From the NCBI GenBank assembly GCA_016704895.1, contig JADIZG010000035.1, positions 1 through 32,946 on the forward strand: a stretch of 32,946 bases of DNA. The letters run 5' to 3'. Under the pieces are notes generated by a model that worked only from the letters and a program-made list of their open reading frames with translations, was not told the DNA's origin and did not search any database. The stretch's first letter is position 1. The number at the start of each line of letters is the position of its first letter. Shown one piece after another: positions 1 through 8,591 of the stretch. This DNA comes from Betaproteobacteria bacterium. GTDB lineage: Bacteria; Pseudomonadota; Gammaproteobacteria; Burkholderiales; Casimicrobiaceae. Made by a program: the position numbers and the translations under genes.

Positions 1-463
1 GCGTCATGATCGCCGAGACCGGCTGGTCGAGCCGCGTCTCGAAGCGCAGGTCCCGGTTGGTGACGATGCCGACGACGCGCTTGCCGTCGACGACCGGCAG
101 CCCGGAGATGCGATGGCGGACGATCAGGTCGACGAGCTCGCGCACGGTCATCGTCGGCGGGATCGTGATCGGGTCCTTGACGACGCCGCTCTCGAAGCGC
201 TTGACCTTCGCGACCTCGGCGGCCTGCCGCACCGCCGTCAGGTTCTTGTGGACGATGCCGATGCCGCCTTCCTGGGCGATCGCGATCGCGAGGCGGGACT
301 CGGTGACCGTGTCCATCGCGGCGGAGACGACCGGGATGTTGATCCCGATGCCGCGTGTCAGGCGCGTGCGGAGCGAGACTTCGCGCGGGACGACCGTGGA
401 GTGCGCGGGGATGAGCAGGACGTCGTCGAACGTGAGTGCGGTGCGGACGACACGCGTGGACAT
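1..463 (-). CDS. guaB: IMP dehydrogenase, N-terminal part (cut by window edge)
   Basis: Inosine-5'-monophosphate dehydrogenase oxidises IMP to XMP, the first committed step of GMP synthesis, in the cytosol. Only the first 154 residues are present. The protein begins MSTRVVRTALTFDDVLLIPA and continues through the barrel strand with VVSAAMDTVTESRLAIAIAQ and GGIGIVHKN, then enters the regulatory CBS region with a SGLPVVDGKRVVGIVTNRD-type stretch. These are hallmark GuaB segments. The ATG at 463 has a good GAGGAG ribosome site 5 nt upstream. The catalytic cysteine loop lies outside the window. The gene is divergent from the DUF4124 gene, and its usual partner guaA is expected to the left of the window. 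Confidence 0.96.
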   Translation of the reverse strand, partial: MSTRVVRTALTFDDVLLIPAHSTVVPREVSLRTRLTRGIGINIPVVSAAMDTVTESRLAIAIAQEGGIGIVHKNLTAVRQAAEVAKVKRFESGVVKDPITIPPTMTVRELVDLIVRHRISGLPVVDGKRVVGIVTNRDLRFETRLDQPVSAIMT

Positions 464-488
464 TCGGGCTCCTCGTTCGCAAAAACGA

Positions 489-494
489 ATTATA
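489..494 (-). promoter_or_regulatory. Candidate -10 box of guaB
   Basis: A perfect TATAAT reads leftwards at 494-489, about 26 nt before the guaB start codon, in otherwise extremely GC-rich DNA. No good -35 hexamer is visible 16-18 nt upstream. The call rests on the -10 match and the short spacing to the GAGGAG ribosome site. Confidence 0.5.
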
Positions 495-607
495 CCCGCG
501 CTTCCGCGCGCTTCCCGGGGGCCCGGGGGGCGGCGCCCGCCCCTCGGCTGCCCTGCGGCCGTGCGGCCGCGTTGACGACGGCCTCCCGGCTCGGGTACCT
601 TGCCCCG

Positions 608-1097
608 ATGGGAACGACGACCATCGCTGGAAAGCGGCGCACCGCGCCGCTGGTCGCGGCAGCCGCGCTGGCGTGCGCGCTGGCCGCGGGGGCCGCGGGC
701 GCGACGCTCTACAAGTGGACCGACGCGAACGGCCGCGTCGTCTATTCCGACCAGCCGCCCGACCGGCAACGTCAAGGTGGAGATCGTCGGCGGCGCCGCG
801 CCGCCGGACAATCCGAACGCCGCGCGCGACCTGGCCAACAAGGACGTCGAGATGAAGAAGGCGCAGCGCGAGCGCGCAGAGGAATCCGCGAAGACGGACA
901 AGGCGCGCGCCGACGCGGTCAAGCGCGCCGAGATCTGCGACCAGGCCCGCGCCGCCGTCCGGATGTACCAGTCGGACAACAAGATCCCTCTCTACCGGCT
1001 GAACGAGAAGGGCGAGCGCATCCTCGTCAACGACGAGGAGCGGCGCCGCAAGCTCGAGGAGCAGCAGCGGCTCGCGCGCGAATACTGCGCCGGCTGA
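608..1097 (+). pseudogene. DUF4124 domain protein with a frame break
   Basis: This is a secreted protein of unknown function. Starting at the ATG at 608, the first frame gives a signal peptide (AAALACALAAGAAGA) followed by the DUF4124 signature TLYKWTDANGRVVYSDQPP. Around 757-763, within a run of C and G, the frame is lost. The next frame continues smoothly with TGNVKVEIVGGAAPPDNPNA and then an Arg/Lys/Glu-rich helical segment ending in LAREYCAG at 1097. One missing base would restore a protein of about 163 residues. Either this is a homopolymer sequencing error or the gene is freshly inactivated. DUF4124 genes often sit near guaB in betaproteobacteria, which fits the context. Function is unknown. 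Confidence 0.75.
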
Positions 1098-1104
1098 GCG
1101 CGCG

Positions 1105-3084
1105 CTATCTGGGGGCCCCGCGGCCCTGCGGCGCGGGTCGCGCCGGACCGGAAGCCGATCCTTCGCCCTGGCGGCCGCCGACGCCCTCGAGCAGCGACTG
1201 GTTGATCGTGACGTCCGCACGGGCACGGAGCGACGCCAGGTAGGCGTTGACGAACTCGCGGCCGAGCTGCTCGCCCATGCGTTCGCCGGCGAGCTTGAGC
1301 CGGGACTCGTCGAGCGTGTCGGGCTCGATCACCCTGGTCAGCCGGTAGATCGAATAGCCCCCGCGCGGGTTGACGCCCGAGAAATGGGCGGGAAGCTTCG
1401 AGGCGTCCGCCTGGAAGACCTTCGCGAGGATGTCGGGCGGGAACGCCGCGCTGGCCTGCATGCGCTGGAGCTCGACCGGCTTGCCGAACGACAGGCCGAC
1501 GTCCTTGTCGGACTTGCCCTGCTCGAGGAGCGCGAGCTTCTCGCGGCCCACGCGTTCGGCCGCGTCGGTCGCCGCCTTGAGCTCGAGCTGGCGCCGGATC
1601 TCGGCCTTCACCTCGTCGAAGGGGCGCGGCGCGGCCGGCCTGTGCTCGAGGATGCGTCCGGCCATCAACGTGTTCGGCGCGACCTCGATCGCCTCGGTGT
1701 TGCGCTTGGCCTGCAGCGACGCCGGCGAGAAGAGCGCCTCGGCGAACTTCGCGTTGTTGCGGCCGATCTGCTGGGCCTGGGCGCGCGTGACGAACGACGG
1801 CGTGGTCTGGACCGGGATGTCCAGCGCCTTGCCGAGGCCGGCCAGCGAGTCCGCCTGCTCGTAGACCAGGTTCTGGAACTGGTCCGCGGCAGCCTGGAAC
1901 CTGTCCTGCGCGCGCGTCCGCCTGAGGTCTGCCTCGATCTGCGCCCTGACTTCCTCGAAGGGCCGCTGCGTCGCGGGCTTGGCGCCGGTGACGCGGATCA
2001 CGTGCCAGCCGAATTCCGTCTGGACCGGACCGGCGATCTCGCCGGGCTTCGTCGAGAACACCGCGTCCTCGAACGCCTTGACCATCGAGCCCCGGCCGAA
2101 CGAGCCCAGTTCACCGCCCTGCGGCGCCGATCCCGGATCCTGCGACTGCGCCTTCGCGACCTCGGCGAAGCTCGCCGGCTTCGCGCGGACCTGCGCGGCG
2201 ATCGCGGCGGCCTTCTTCTCCGCCGCCGCCTTGTCGGCGTCGCTCGCATCCGGCCGGACGGCGATCAGGATGTGCGATGCGGCACGCTCCTCCTGCGTCG
2301 TGTAGCTGGCCAGGTTCGTGTCGTAGTACTTGCGCACGTCGGCGGGGTCCACCGCGACGTTGCCGCCGAGCGCGTCGACCGACAGGATCGCGTACTCGAA
2401 CCGCGCCTGCTCGGGCGTCATGAACGCCGTGGGGTTCTCGTCGTAGAACGCCTTCACGGCGGCGTCGTCCACCTTCACGCCCTTCGCGAACGCCTCGGCG
2501 TCGATCGTCGCCGACGCGATCTCGCGCCGCTGCTCGACGAGCGACAGGTAGCGCGCCGCCGAAGCCCTGGCGACGATGCTCCCCGACGCGATCGGCTCCT
2601 GGAGCGGCGCGAGCGCGAGGTCGCGGCGCACGCGCTCCTCGAACATCGCCGGCGTCATGTTCTGCTGCTGCAGGAGCGCACGGTAGCGCTCGGGCGAGAA
2701 CTTCCCGTCCTCCTGGAAGGCCGGGACTCCGGCGATGACCTCGGCGACCTGCGCGTCCGAGGCGCGGAAACGCTCGCGCGACGCCTCGGCGGCGAGCAGG
2801 CGCTGGTTCACCAGGTTCTCGACGACCGCGTAGCGGACGTCCGGGTTGTCGAGCATCGCCGCGTCGAAGCTGCGACCCATCGACTGCCGCAGGCGATCGC
2901 CCTGCTCGCGCAGCGCCTGGTCGAACTGCTCGCGCGTGACCTTCTCGCCGCCCACCGTCGCCACCGCCTCGTTGCTTCCGCCGCCGCGGAAGTAGAAGTC
3001 GACGCCGACCAACATGAACGGCAGCATGATCATCGCGAGGACGATCTGGACCGCGCGCTTGTGCTTCTCGAGGAAATCGTACAT
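1105..3084 (-). CDS. ppiD: Periplasmic folding chaperone PpiD
   Basis: PpiD is an inner-membrane-anchored chaperone of the SurA/PpiD family that works near the Sec translocon on newly exported proteins. The 659-residue protein has a short cytoplasmic N-terminus (MYDFLEKHKRAVQ), one membrane segment at about residues 12-32, a SurA-like N-domain (VGGEKVTREQFDQALREQ onwards) and a central parvulin domain at about residues 265-365 (ASHILIAVRP, GGELGSFGRGSMVKAFEDA, TEFGWHVIRVT). A long C-terminal chaperone region follows. The length is close to E. coli PpiD. It lies downstream of hupB and two tRNA genes, as in many betaproteobacteria. A terminator after tRNA-Asp suggests ppiD has its own promoter, which I could not place. 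The C-terminal tail is Gly/Pro/Arg-rich and probably unstructured. Confidence 0.95.
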   Translation of the reverse strand: MYDFLEKHKRAVQIVLAMIMLPFMLVGVDFYFRGGGSNEAVATVGGEKVTREQFDQALREQGDRLRQSMGRSFDAAMLDNPDVRYAVVENLVNQRLLAAEASRERFRASDAQVAEVIAGVPAFQEDGKFSPERYRALLQQQNMTPAMFEERVRRDLALAPLQEPIASGSIVARASAARYLSLVEQRREIASATIDAEAFAKGVKVDDAAVKAFYDENPTAFMTPEQARFEYAILSVDALGGNVAVDPADVRKYYDTNLASYTTQEERAASHILIAVRPDASDADKAAAEKKAAAIAAQVRAKPASFAEVAKAQSQDPGSAPQGGELGSFGRGSMVKAFEDAVFSTKPGEIAGPVQTEFGWHVIRVTGAKPATQRPFEEVRAQIEADLRRTRAQDRFQAAADQFQNLVYEQADSLAGLGKALDIPVQTTPSFVTRAQAQQIGRNNAKFAEALFSPASLQAKRNTEAIEVAPNTLMAGRILEHRPAAPRPFDEVKAEIRRQLELKAATDAAERVGREKLALLEQGKSDKDVGLSFGKPVELQRMQASAAFPPDILAKVFQADASKLPAHFSGVNPRGGYSIYRLTRVIEPDTLDESRLKLAGERMGEQLGREFVNAYLASLRARADVTINQSLLEGVGGRQGEGSASGPARPAPQGRGAPR

Positions 3085-3142
3085 GGCTCGTCGGGCTGGT
3101 GTCGGTCCGGCAGATCACCGGGCGAAGCGCCGCACCGGTACG

Positions 3143-3170
3143 AAAAAGGGCGAACTCGCGTTCGCCCTTC
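3143..3170 (-). terminator. Intrinsic terminator after tRNA-Asp
   Basis: Reading leftwards, a 10-nt arm at 3170-3161 pairs with 3154-3145 around a 6-nt loop and runs into a T tract (TTTTT, 3147-3143). It lies 7 nt after the CCA end of tRNA-Asp, so it should end the tRNA transcript before ppiD. Confidence 0.85.
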
Positions 3171-3176
3171 GGGATT

Positions 3177-3253
3177 TGGCGGAGTGGACGGGACTCGAAC
3201 CCGCGACCCCCGGCGTGACAGGCCGGTATTCTAACCAACTGAACTACCACTCC
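3177..3253 (-). tRNA. tRNA-Asp (GTC)
   Basis: This is a 77-nt cloverleaf on the minus strand. The acceptor stem GGAGTGG pairs with CCACTCC, the anticodon loop is CTGTCAC with anticodon GTC, and the T arm contains GGTTCGAGTCC. The CCA end is encoded. It closely resembles E. coli tRNA-Asp. It is probably co-transcribed with tRNA-Val(TAC) just upstream. Confidence 0.97.
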
Positions 3254-3283
3254 CCGCTGGGCCACACGCCCGCCAGCGCCTGC

Positions 3284-3359
3284 TGGTGGGTGCTGACGGG
3301 ATCGAACCGCCGACATTCGCCTTGTAAGGGCGACGCTCTACCGGCTGAGCTAAGCACCC
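3284..3359 (-). tRNA. tRNA-Val (TAC)
   Basis: This is a 76-nt cloverleaf on the minus strand. The acceptor stem GGGTGCT pairs with AGCACCC, the D arm is AGCTCAGCCGGTAGAGC, the anticodon loop holds TAC, and the T arm contains GGTTCGATCC. The CCA end is encoded. It lies between hupB and tRNA-Asp, the usual betaproteobacterial order. Confidence 0.97.
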
Positions 3360-3394
3360 GCTCGAACGATCCCGACACCCGCCGCCGCCCGCTC

Positions 3395-3413
3395 CGGCCC
3401 GTCCAACGGGCCG
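3395..3413. other. Hairpin between hupB and tRNA-Val
   Basis: An 8-bp perfect GC-rich stem with a 3-nt loop (arms 3395-3402 and 3406-3413) lies 20 nt beyond the hupB stop. No T tract follows on the minus strand. It could be a weak hupB terminator or an RNA processing/stability hairpin. Confidence 0.4.
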
Positions 3414-3433
3414 TTGCAAGCTGCGACAGCCCG

Positions 3434-3706
3434 TTATTTTAGCTCATCCTTGAGCGCTTTGCCAGCCCGGAACTTCGGCACCTTCGCGGCCTGGATCTTG
3501 ATCGTGTCGCCCGTGCGTGGGTTGCGTCCCGCCCGCGCCGTCCGCCGCCCCACGTAGAACGATCCGAAGCCCACCAGCGTGACGATGTCGCCCTTCTTGA
3601 GCGAGCCCTTGATCGAGTTCACGGTCGCGTCGAGCGCGCGCCCGGCAGCGGCCTTGGAAATGTCGGCGTGACGCGAGATCGCGTCGATGAGGTCGTTCTT
3701 GTTCAC
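3434..3706 (-). CDS. hupB: DNA-binding protein HU-beta
   Basis: HU is a small histone-like protein that bends and compacts DNA as a dimer. From a GTG start at 3706 the product is 90 residues, the standard HU length, beginning VNKNDLIDAISRHADISKAA. It contains the family signature GFGSFYVGRRTARAGRNPRTG and the C-terminal KVPKFRAGKALKDELK. An AGGGGA ribosome site 7 nt before the GTG supports this start over longer upstream readings. Its placement after lon and before tRNA-Val is the typical order. A sigma-70 promoter lies about 110 nt upstream, so it can be expressed independently of lon. Confidence 0.96.
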   Translation of the reverse strand: MNKNDLIDAISRHADISKAAAGRALDATVNSIKGSLKKGDIVTLVGFGSFYVGRRTARAGRNPRTGDTIKIQAAKVPKFRAGKALKDELK

Positions 3707-3813
3707 GAATGCGTCCCCTGACGGAAGCGTGATGGAGGCGCGTTGCGCTCTTCTTGACGAGCGCGCTTCGCGCACCGGGATGGTCGGGCGCCGTGCATCG
3801 CGCCGCACCCTTT

Positions 3814-3843
3814 CTTATATCGCCCGCGTTTTTCGAGTGTCAA
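3814..3843 (-). promoter_or_regulatory. Sigma-70 promoter of hupB
   Basis: Reading leftwards, a perfect TTGACA at 3843-3838 is followed after 18 nt by TATAAG at 3819-3814. It lies in the 314-nt gap between lon and hupB and faces hupB. Apart from this promoter and the hairpin at 3957-3998, I see no gene in the gap. Confidence 0.8.
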
Positions 3844-3956
3844 GCGCGGCATCGACGACGCGTGCGCCGGTCGTGACGTTGCGCTTGCGCTGCGAGCGCT
3901 AAGTCGTTGACGCACCGTGTGGCGCGCCGCAGCGCGGCGCTGGCGATGCGTGCGGC

Positions 3957-3998
3957 GAAAATGCAACGCGCGCGGGCACGCTTCGTGCCCCGCGCGCG
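3957..3998 (-). terminator. Probable terminator of lon
   Basis: About 20 nt past the lon stop codon, arms at 3998-3984 and 3980-3967 form a 13-14 bp GC stem with one bulge. It is followed on the minus strand by GTTGCATTTT. The T tract is short and offset by a few bases, so termination may be partial. Confidence 0.6.
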
Positions 3999-4020
3999 TC
4001 GCGGATCGCGCTCGCCGCCG

Positions 4021-6465
4021 TCAATGCTTGAGCAGCGCGCCCTGATCCTCGCTCGCCGGCGCCGCAGCCACCGGCGCCTCGGCTTCCTTCTTCTCGTCGA
4101 CGAGCGGCACGGGCTGCCGCTCGAGCGCCGCCTCGAGCACCTGCTCGATCCATCGCACCGGGCGGATCTCGATCCGGTTCTTGATCTCGTCCGGGATCTC
4201 CGCGAGGTCCTTCACGTTCTCCTCGGGAATCAGCACGGTCTTGATGCCGCCGCGCCCCGCCGCGAGGAGCTTCTCCTTCAGCCCGCCGATCGGCAGCACC
4301 TCGCCGCGCAGCGTGATCTCGCCGGTCATCGCGACGTCGCAGCGCACCGGGACGCCGGTGAGGATCGACACGATCGCCGTCGCGATCGCGGCGCCCGCGG
4401 ACGGGCCGTCCTTCGGCGTCGCGCCCTCGGGCAGGTGGATGTGCAGGTCGGTCTTCTGGTAGAAGTCCGCCGGGATGCCGAGCGTGCGCGACCGGTGGCG
4501 CACGACCGACAGCGCCGCGGCGATCGACTCGTTCATCACCTCGCCGAGCTTGCCGGTCGACGTCGTCTTGCCCTTGCCCGGCAGCGCGACGGCCTCGATC
4601 GTCAGCAGGTCGCCTCCGACCTCGGTCCACGCGAGCCCGGTCACCTGGCCCACCTGATTCTTCTTCTCGGCGATGCCGTAGGTGAAGCGGCGCACGCCCA
4701 GGTACTTGTCGAGGTTCTTCGACGTCACCTCGACCGGCCCCTTGGCCTTGCGCACCTTCCCCTCGCTCTCCTTCAGCAGCAGCGCCTTGACCACCTTCCG
4801 GCAGATCTTGCTGATGTCGCGCTCGAGGTTGCGCACGCCCGCCTCGCGCGTGTAGTAGCGCACGATGTCGCGCAGCGCGCTCTCGGCGACGTGAAGCTCG
4901 TCGGCCTTGATGCCGTTGTTCTTCATCTGCTTGGACAGCAGGTACTGCTTCGCGATCGCGATCTTCTCGTCCTCGGTGTAGCCCGACAGCCGGATGACCT
5001 CCATCCGGTCGAGCAGCGGCGGCGGGATGTTCATCGTGTTCGCGGTCGCCACGAACATCACGTCCGACAGGTCGTACTCGACCTCGACGTAATGGTCGAC
5101 GAACGTCGAGTTCTGCTCGGGGTCGAGCACCTCCAGCAGCGCCGAGCTCGGGTCGCCGCGGAAGTCCATGCCCATCTTGTCGACCTCGTCGAGCAGGAAC
5201 AGCGGATTGCGCACGCCGATCTTCGACATGTTCTGCAGGATCTTGCCGGGCATCGACCCGATGTAGGTGCGGCGGTGGCCGCGGATCTCCGCCTCGTCGC
5301 GCACGCCGCCGAGCGACATGCGGACGAACTTGCGGTTGGTCGCCTTGGCGATCGACTGGCCGAGCGAGGTCTTGCCCACGCCGGGCGGACCGACGAGGCA
5401 CAGGATCGGCGCCTTCAGGCGATCGACGCGCTGCTGGACCGCGAGGTACTCGATGATGCGCTCCTTGACCTTGTCGAGGCCGTAGTGGTCGGCGTCGAGC
5501 ACCTTGACCGCGTGCGCGAGGTCCTTGTTGATCTTGCTCTTCTTGCGCCACGGCAGTCCGACCAGCGTGTCGATGAAGTTGCGCACGACGGTGGCCTCGG
5601 CGGACATCGGCGACATCATGCGGAGCTTCTTGAGCTCGCCCATCGCCTTGGCCTCGGCCTCCTTCGACATCTTCGCGGACTTGACCTTCTTCTCCATCTC
5701 CTCGAGGTCGGCGTTCTCGTCGCCCTCGCCCAGTTCCTTCTGGATCGCCTTGACCTGCTCGTTCAGGTAGTACTCGCGCTGGCTCTTCTCCATCTGCCGC
5801 TTCACGCGGCCGCGGATGCGCTTCTCGACCTGCAGGATGTCGACCTCGCCCTCGAGGAGCCCCAGCAGGTGCTCGAGGCGCTTGACCGGATCGCTCATCT
5901 CCAGGATCTGCTGCTTCTGCTCGAGCTTGAGCGGCAGGTGCGCGGCGATCGCGTCCGCGAGGCGGCCGCCGTCGTCGATCCCGGACATCGAGGTCAGGAT
6001 CTCCGGCGGGATCTTCTTGTTGAGCTTCACGTACTGGTCGAACTGCGCGAGCAGCGCACGCCGCATCGCCTCGACCTCGTGCGTCGGGCCCGCGTCGACG
6101 GCGATCGGCCGGGCCTGGGCGGAGAGCGAGTCCCCGAGGTCCTGGACCGACTCGATCCGGGCGCGCTGGGTCCCCTCGACGAGCACCTTCACCGTGCCGT
6201 CGGGAAGCTTGAGCATCTGCAGGACGGTCGCGACGCTGGCGATCTCGTAGAGATCCTCGGCCGACGGGTCGTCCTTCGCGGCCTGCTTCTGGGCGACGAG
6301 CAGGATGTGCTTGCCGGATTCCATGGCGGCGTCGAGCGCCTTGATGGACTTGGGCCGCCCGACGAACAGCGGGATGACCATGTGCGGGAAGACAACCACA
6401 TCGCGCAGCGGCAGCAGCGGCAGCGTCACCGGCTCGTTCGACGAAAGGGGGGTGTCCTGGGTCAT
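4021..6465 (-). CDS. lon: ATP-dependent protease Lon
   Basis: Lon is a cytosolic hexameric AAA+ serine protease that degrades misfolded and regulatory proteins. The 814-residue protein has the LonN substrate-binding domain (LPLLPLRDVVVFPHMVIPLF), a coiled linker (KRQMEKSQREYYLNEQ), an AAA+ module with Walker A GPPGVGKTS at residues 359-367 and Walker B FLLDEVDKM, and a C-terminal protease domain. The catalytic pair is Ser689 (in PKDGPSAGAA) and Lys732 (in GGLKEKLL), 43 residues apart as in E. coli Lon. The start is supported by a GGAAAGG ribosome site. It lies 102 nt downstream of clpX, with its own heat-shock promoter in that gap. Confidence 0.98.
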   Translation of the reverse strand: MTQDTPLSSNEPVTLPLLPLRDVVVFPHMVIPLFVGRPKSIKALDAAMESGKHILLVAQKQAAKDDPSAEDLYEIASVATVLQMLKLPDGTVKVLVEGTQRARIESVQDLGDSLSAQARPIAVDAGPTHEVEAMRRALLAQFDQYVKLNKKIPPEILTSMSGIDDGGRLADAIAAHLPLKLEQKQQILEMSDPVKRLEHLLGLLEGEVDILQVEKRIRGRVKRQMEKSQREYYLNEQVKAIQKELGEGDENADLEEMEKKVKSAKMSKEAEAKAMGELKKLRMMSPMSAEATVVRNFIDTLVGLPWRKKSKINKDLAHAVKVLDADHYGLDKVKERIIEYLAVQQRVDRLKAPILCLVGPPGVGKTSLGQSIAKATNRKFVRMSLGGVRDEAEIRGHRRTYIGSMPGKILQNMSKIGVRNPLFLLDEVDKMGMDFRGDPSSALLEVLDPEQNSTFVDHYVEVEYDLSDVMFVATANTMNIPPPLLDRMEVIRLSGYTEDEKIAIAKQYLLSKQMKNNGIKADELHVAESALRDIVRYYTREAGVRNLERDISKICRKVVKALLLKESEGKVRKAKGPVEVTSKNLDKYLGVRRFTYGIAEKKNQVGQVTGLAWTEVGGDLLTIEAVALPGKGKTTSTGKLGEVMNESIAAALSVVRHRSRTLGIPADFYQKTDLHIHLPEGATPKDGPSAGAAIATAIVSILTGVPVRCDVAMTGEITLRGEVLPIGGLKEKLLAAGRGGIKTVLIPEENVKDLAEIPDEIKNRIEIRPVRWIEQVLEAALERQPVPLVDEKKEAEAPVAAAPASEDQGALLKH

Positions 6466-6493
6466 GCTGGAAACCTTTCCGGGGAGATTGAAG

Positions 6494-6546
6494 CCAACAT
6501 GGGGTGGGCGGGCGGCCTTGTCAAGCCGCCCGACGCACCATGTTGG
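6494..6546. repeat. Long imperfect hairpin between clpX and lon
   Basis: Outer arms at 6494-6502 and 6538-6546 are 9-bp perfect complements (CCAACATGG type). Inner arms at 6509-6516 and 6525-6532 are 8-bp perfect complements around an 8-nt loop. The structure overlaps the lon heat-shock promoter. In clpX read-through RNA it could terminate or process the message; no T tract follows. Confidence 0.6.
6497..6525 (-). promoter_or_regulatory. Heat-shock (sigma-32) promoter of lon
   Basis: Reading leftwards, CTTGAC at 6525-6520 and CCCCATGT at 6504-6497 are separated by 15 nt. This is very close to the RpoH consensus CTTGAA-N(13-15)-CCCCATnT. The predicted start of transcription is about 25 nt before the lon ATG. 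lon is a classic RpoH-regulated gene, and clpP in this window has the same arrangement. Confidence 0.82.
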
Positions 6547-6567
6547 TGCAAATCAGGGCTGCCCGCG

Positions 6568-7836
<1,269 letters not shown>

Positions 7837-7870
7837 TCAATGACCTGCGTCGTATACCTTCGTTTGCACT

Positions 7871-8482
7871 TTACGCGCCCTGCACCCGCTTGTGCAAGAC
7901 CTCGTCGACGAGCCCGTAGGCGACCGACTCCTCGGCGGTGAGGAAGTTGTCGCGGTCCGTGTCGCGGTCGATCTTCTCGACGGTCTGGCCCGAATGCTTG
8001 GCGAGCAGCTTGTTCAGGCGCTCCCGCAGCGACAGGATGTACTTGGCGTGGATCTCGATGTCCGACGCCTGTCCCTGGAATCCCCCGAGCGGCTGGTGGA
8101 TCATCACCGTCGAGTTCGGCAGCGCGAAGCGCTTGCCCTTCGCGCCGGCCGCCAGCAGGAACGCCGCCATCGACGCCGCCATGCCGGTGCACAGCGTCGA
8201 CACGTCCGGCTTGATGAACTGCATCGTGTCGTAGATCGCCATCCCCGCCGACACCGATCCGCCCGGCGAGTTGATGTAGAAGTGGATGTCCTTGTCCGGG
8301 TTCTCCGACTCGAGGAACAGCAACTGGGCGACGACGAGGTTCGCCGTCGACTCGTTGACCGGGCCGACGAGGAACACGACCCGCTCCTTCAGCAGGCGCG
8401 AGTAGATGTCGTACGCGCGCTCGCCGCGTCCGCTCTGCTCGATCACCATCGGGATGAGGCCCAGGGCCTGCGGTTCGGTCAT
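7871..8482 (-). CDS. clpP: ATP-dependent Clp protease proteolytic subunit ClpP
   Basis: ClpP is the serine protease barrel of ClpXP. From the ATG at 8482 the product is 203 residues, near the 207 of E. coli. The catalytic triad is Ser104 (GMAASMAAF), His129 (MIHQPLGG) and Asp178 (RDTDRD), each offset by 7 from the E. coli precursor numbering. An upstream GTG two codons earlier is an alternative start. Readings that start further upstream run into the promoter region and are not needed. It is followed closely by clpX and preceded by tig. Confidence 0.97.
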   Translation of the reverse strand: MTEPQALGLIPMVIEQSGRGERAYDIYSRLLKERVVFLVGPVNESTANLVVAQLLFLESENPDKDIHFYINSPGGSVSAGMAIYDTMQFIKPDVSTLCTGMAASMAAFLLAAGAKGKRFALPNSTVMIHQPLGGFQGQASDIEIHAKYILSLRERLNKLLAKHSGQTVEKIDRDTDRDNFLTAEESVAYGLVDEVLHKRVQGA

Positions 8483-8546
8483 GTTCACGGTACCTGCCTT
8501 GTAGTTGACAACATTGGCGGCGGATCGGCACGCACGCATGACGACA

Positions 8547-8575
8547 AGATGGGACCGGGGGGCCCCGCCGTCAAG
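8547..8575 (-). promoter_or_regulatory. Heat-shock (sigma-32) promoter of clpP-clpX
   Basis: Reading leftwards, CTTGAC at 8575-8570 and TCCCATCT at 8554-8547 are separated by 15 nt, matching the RpoH consensus. It lies in the 109-nt gap between tig and clpP, about 65 nt before the clpP start. The hexamer and spacing match the lon promoter. Confidence 0.75.
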
Positions 8576-8591
8576 CGGTCGCCGCGGTCGT

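Noticed and set aside
1384..3234. 616-codon open frame opposite ppiD, running into tRNA-Asp
   Set aside because: Shadow of ppiD on the other strand; the reading continues through a tRNA gene.
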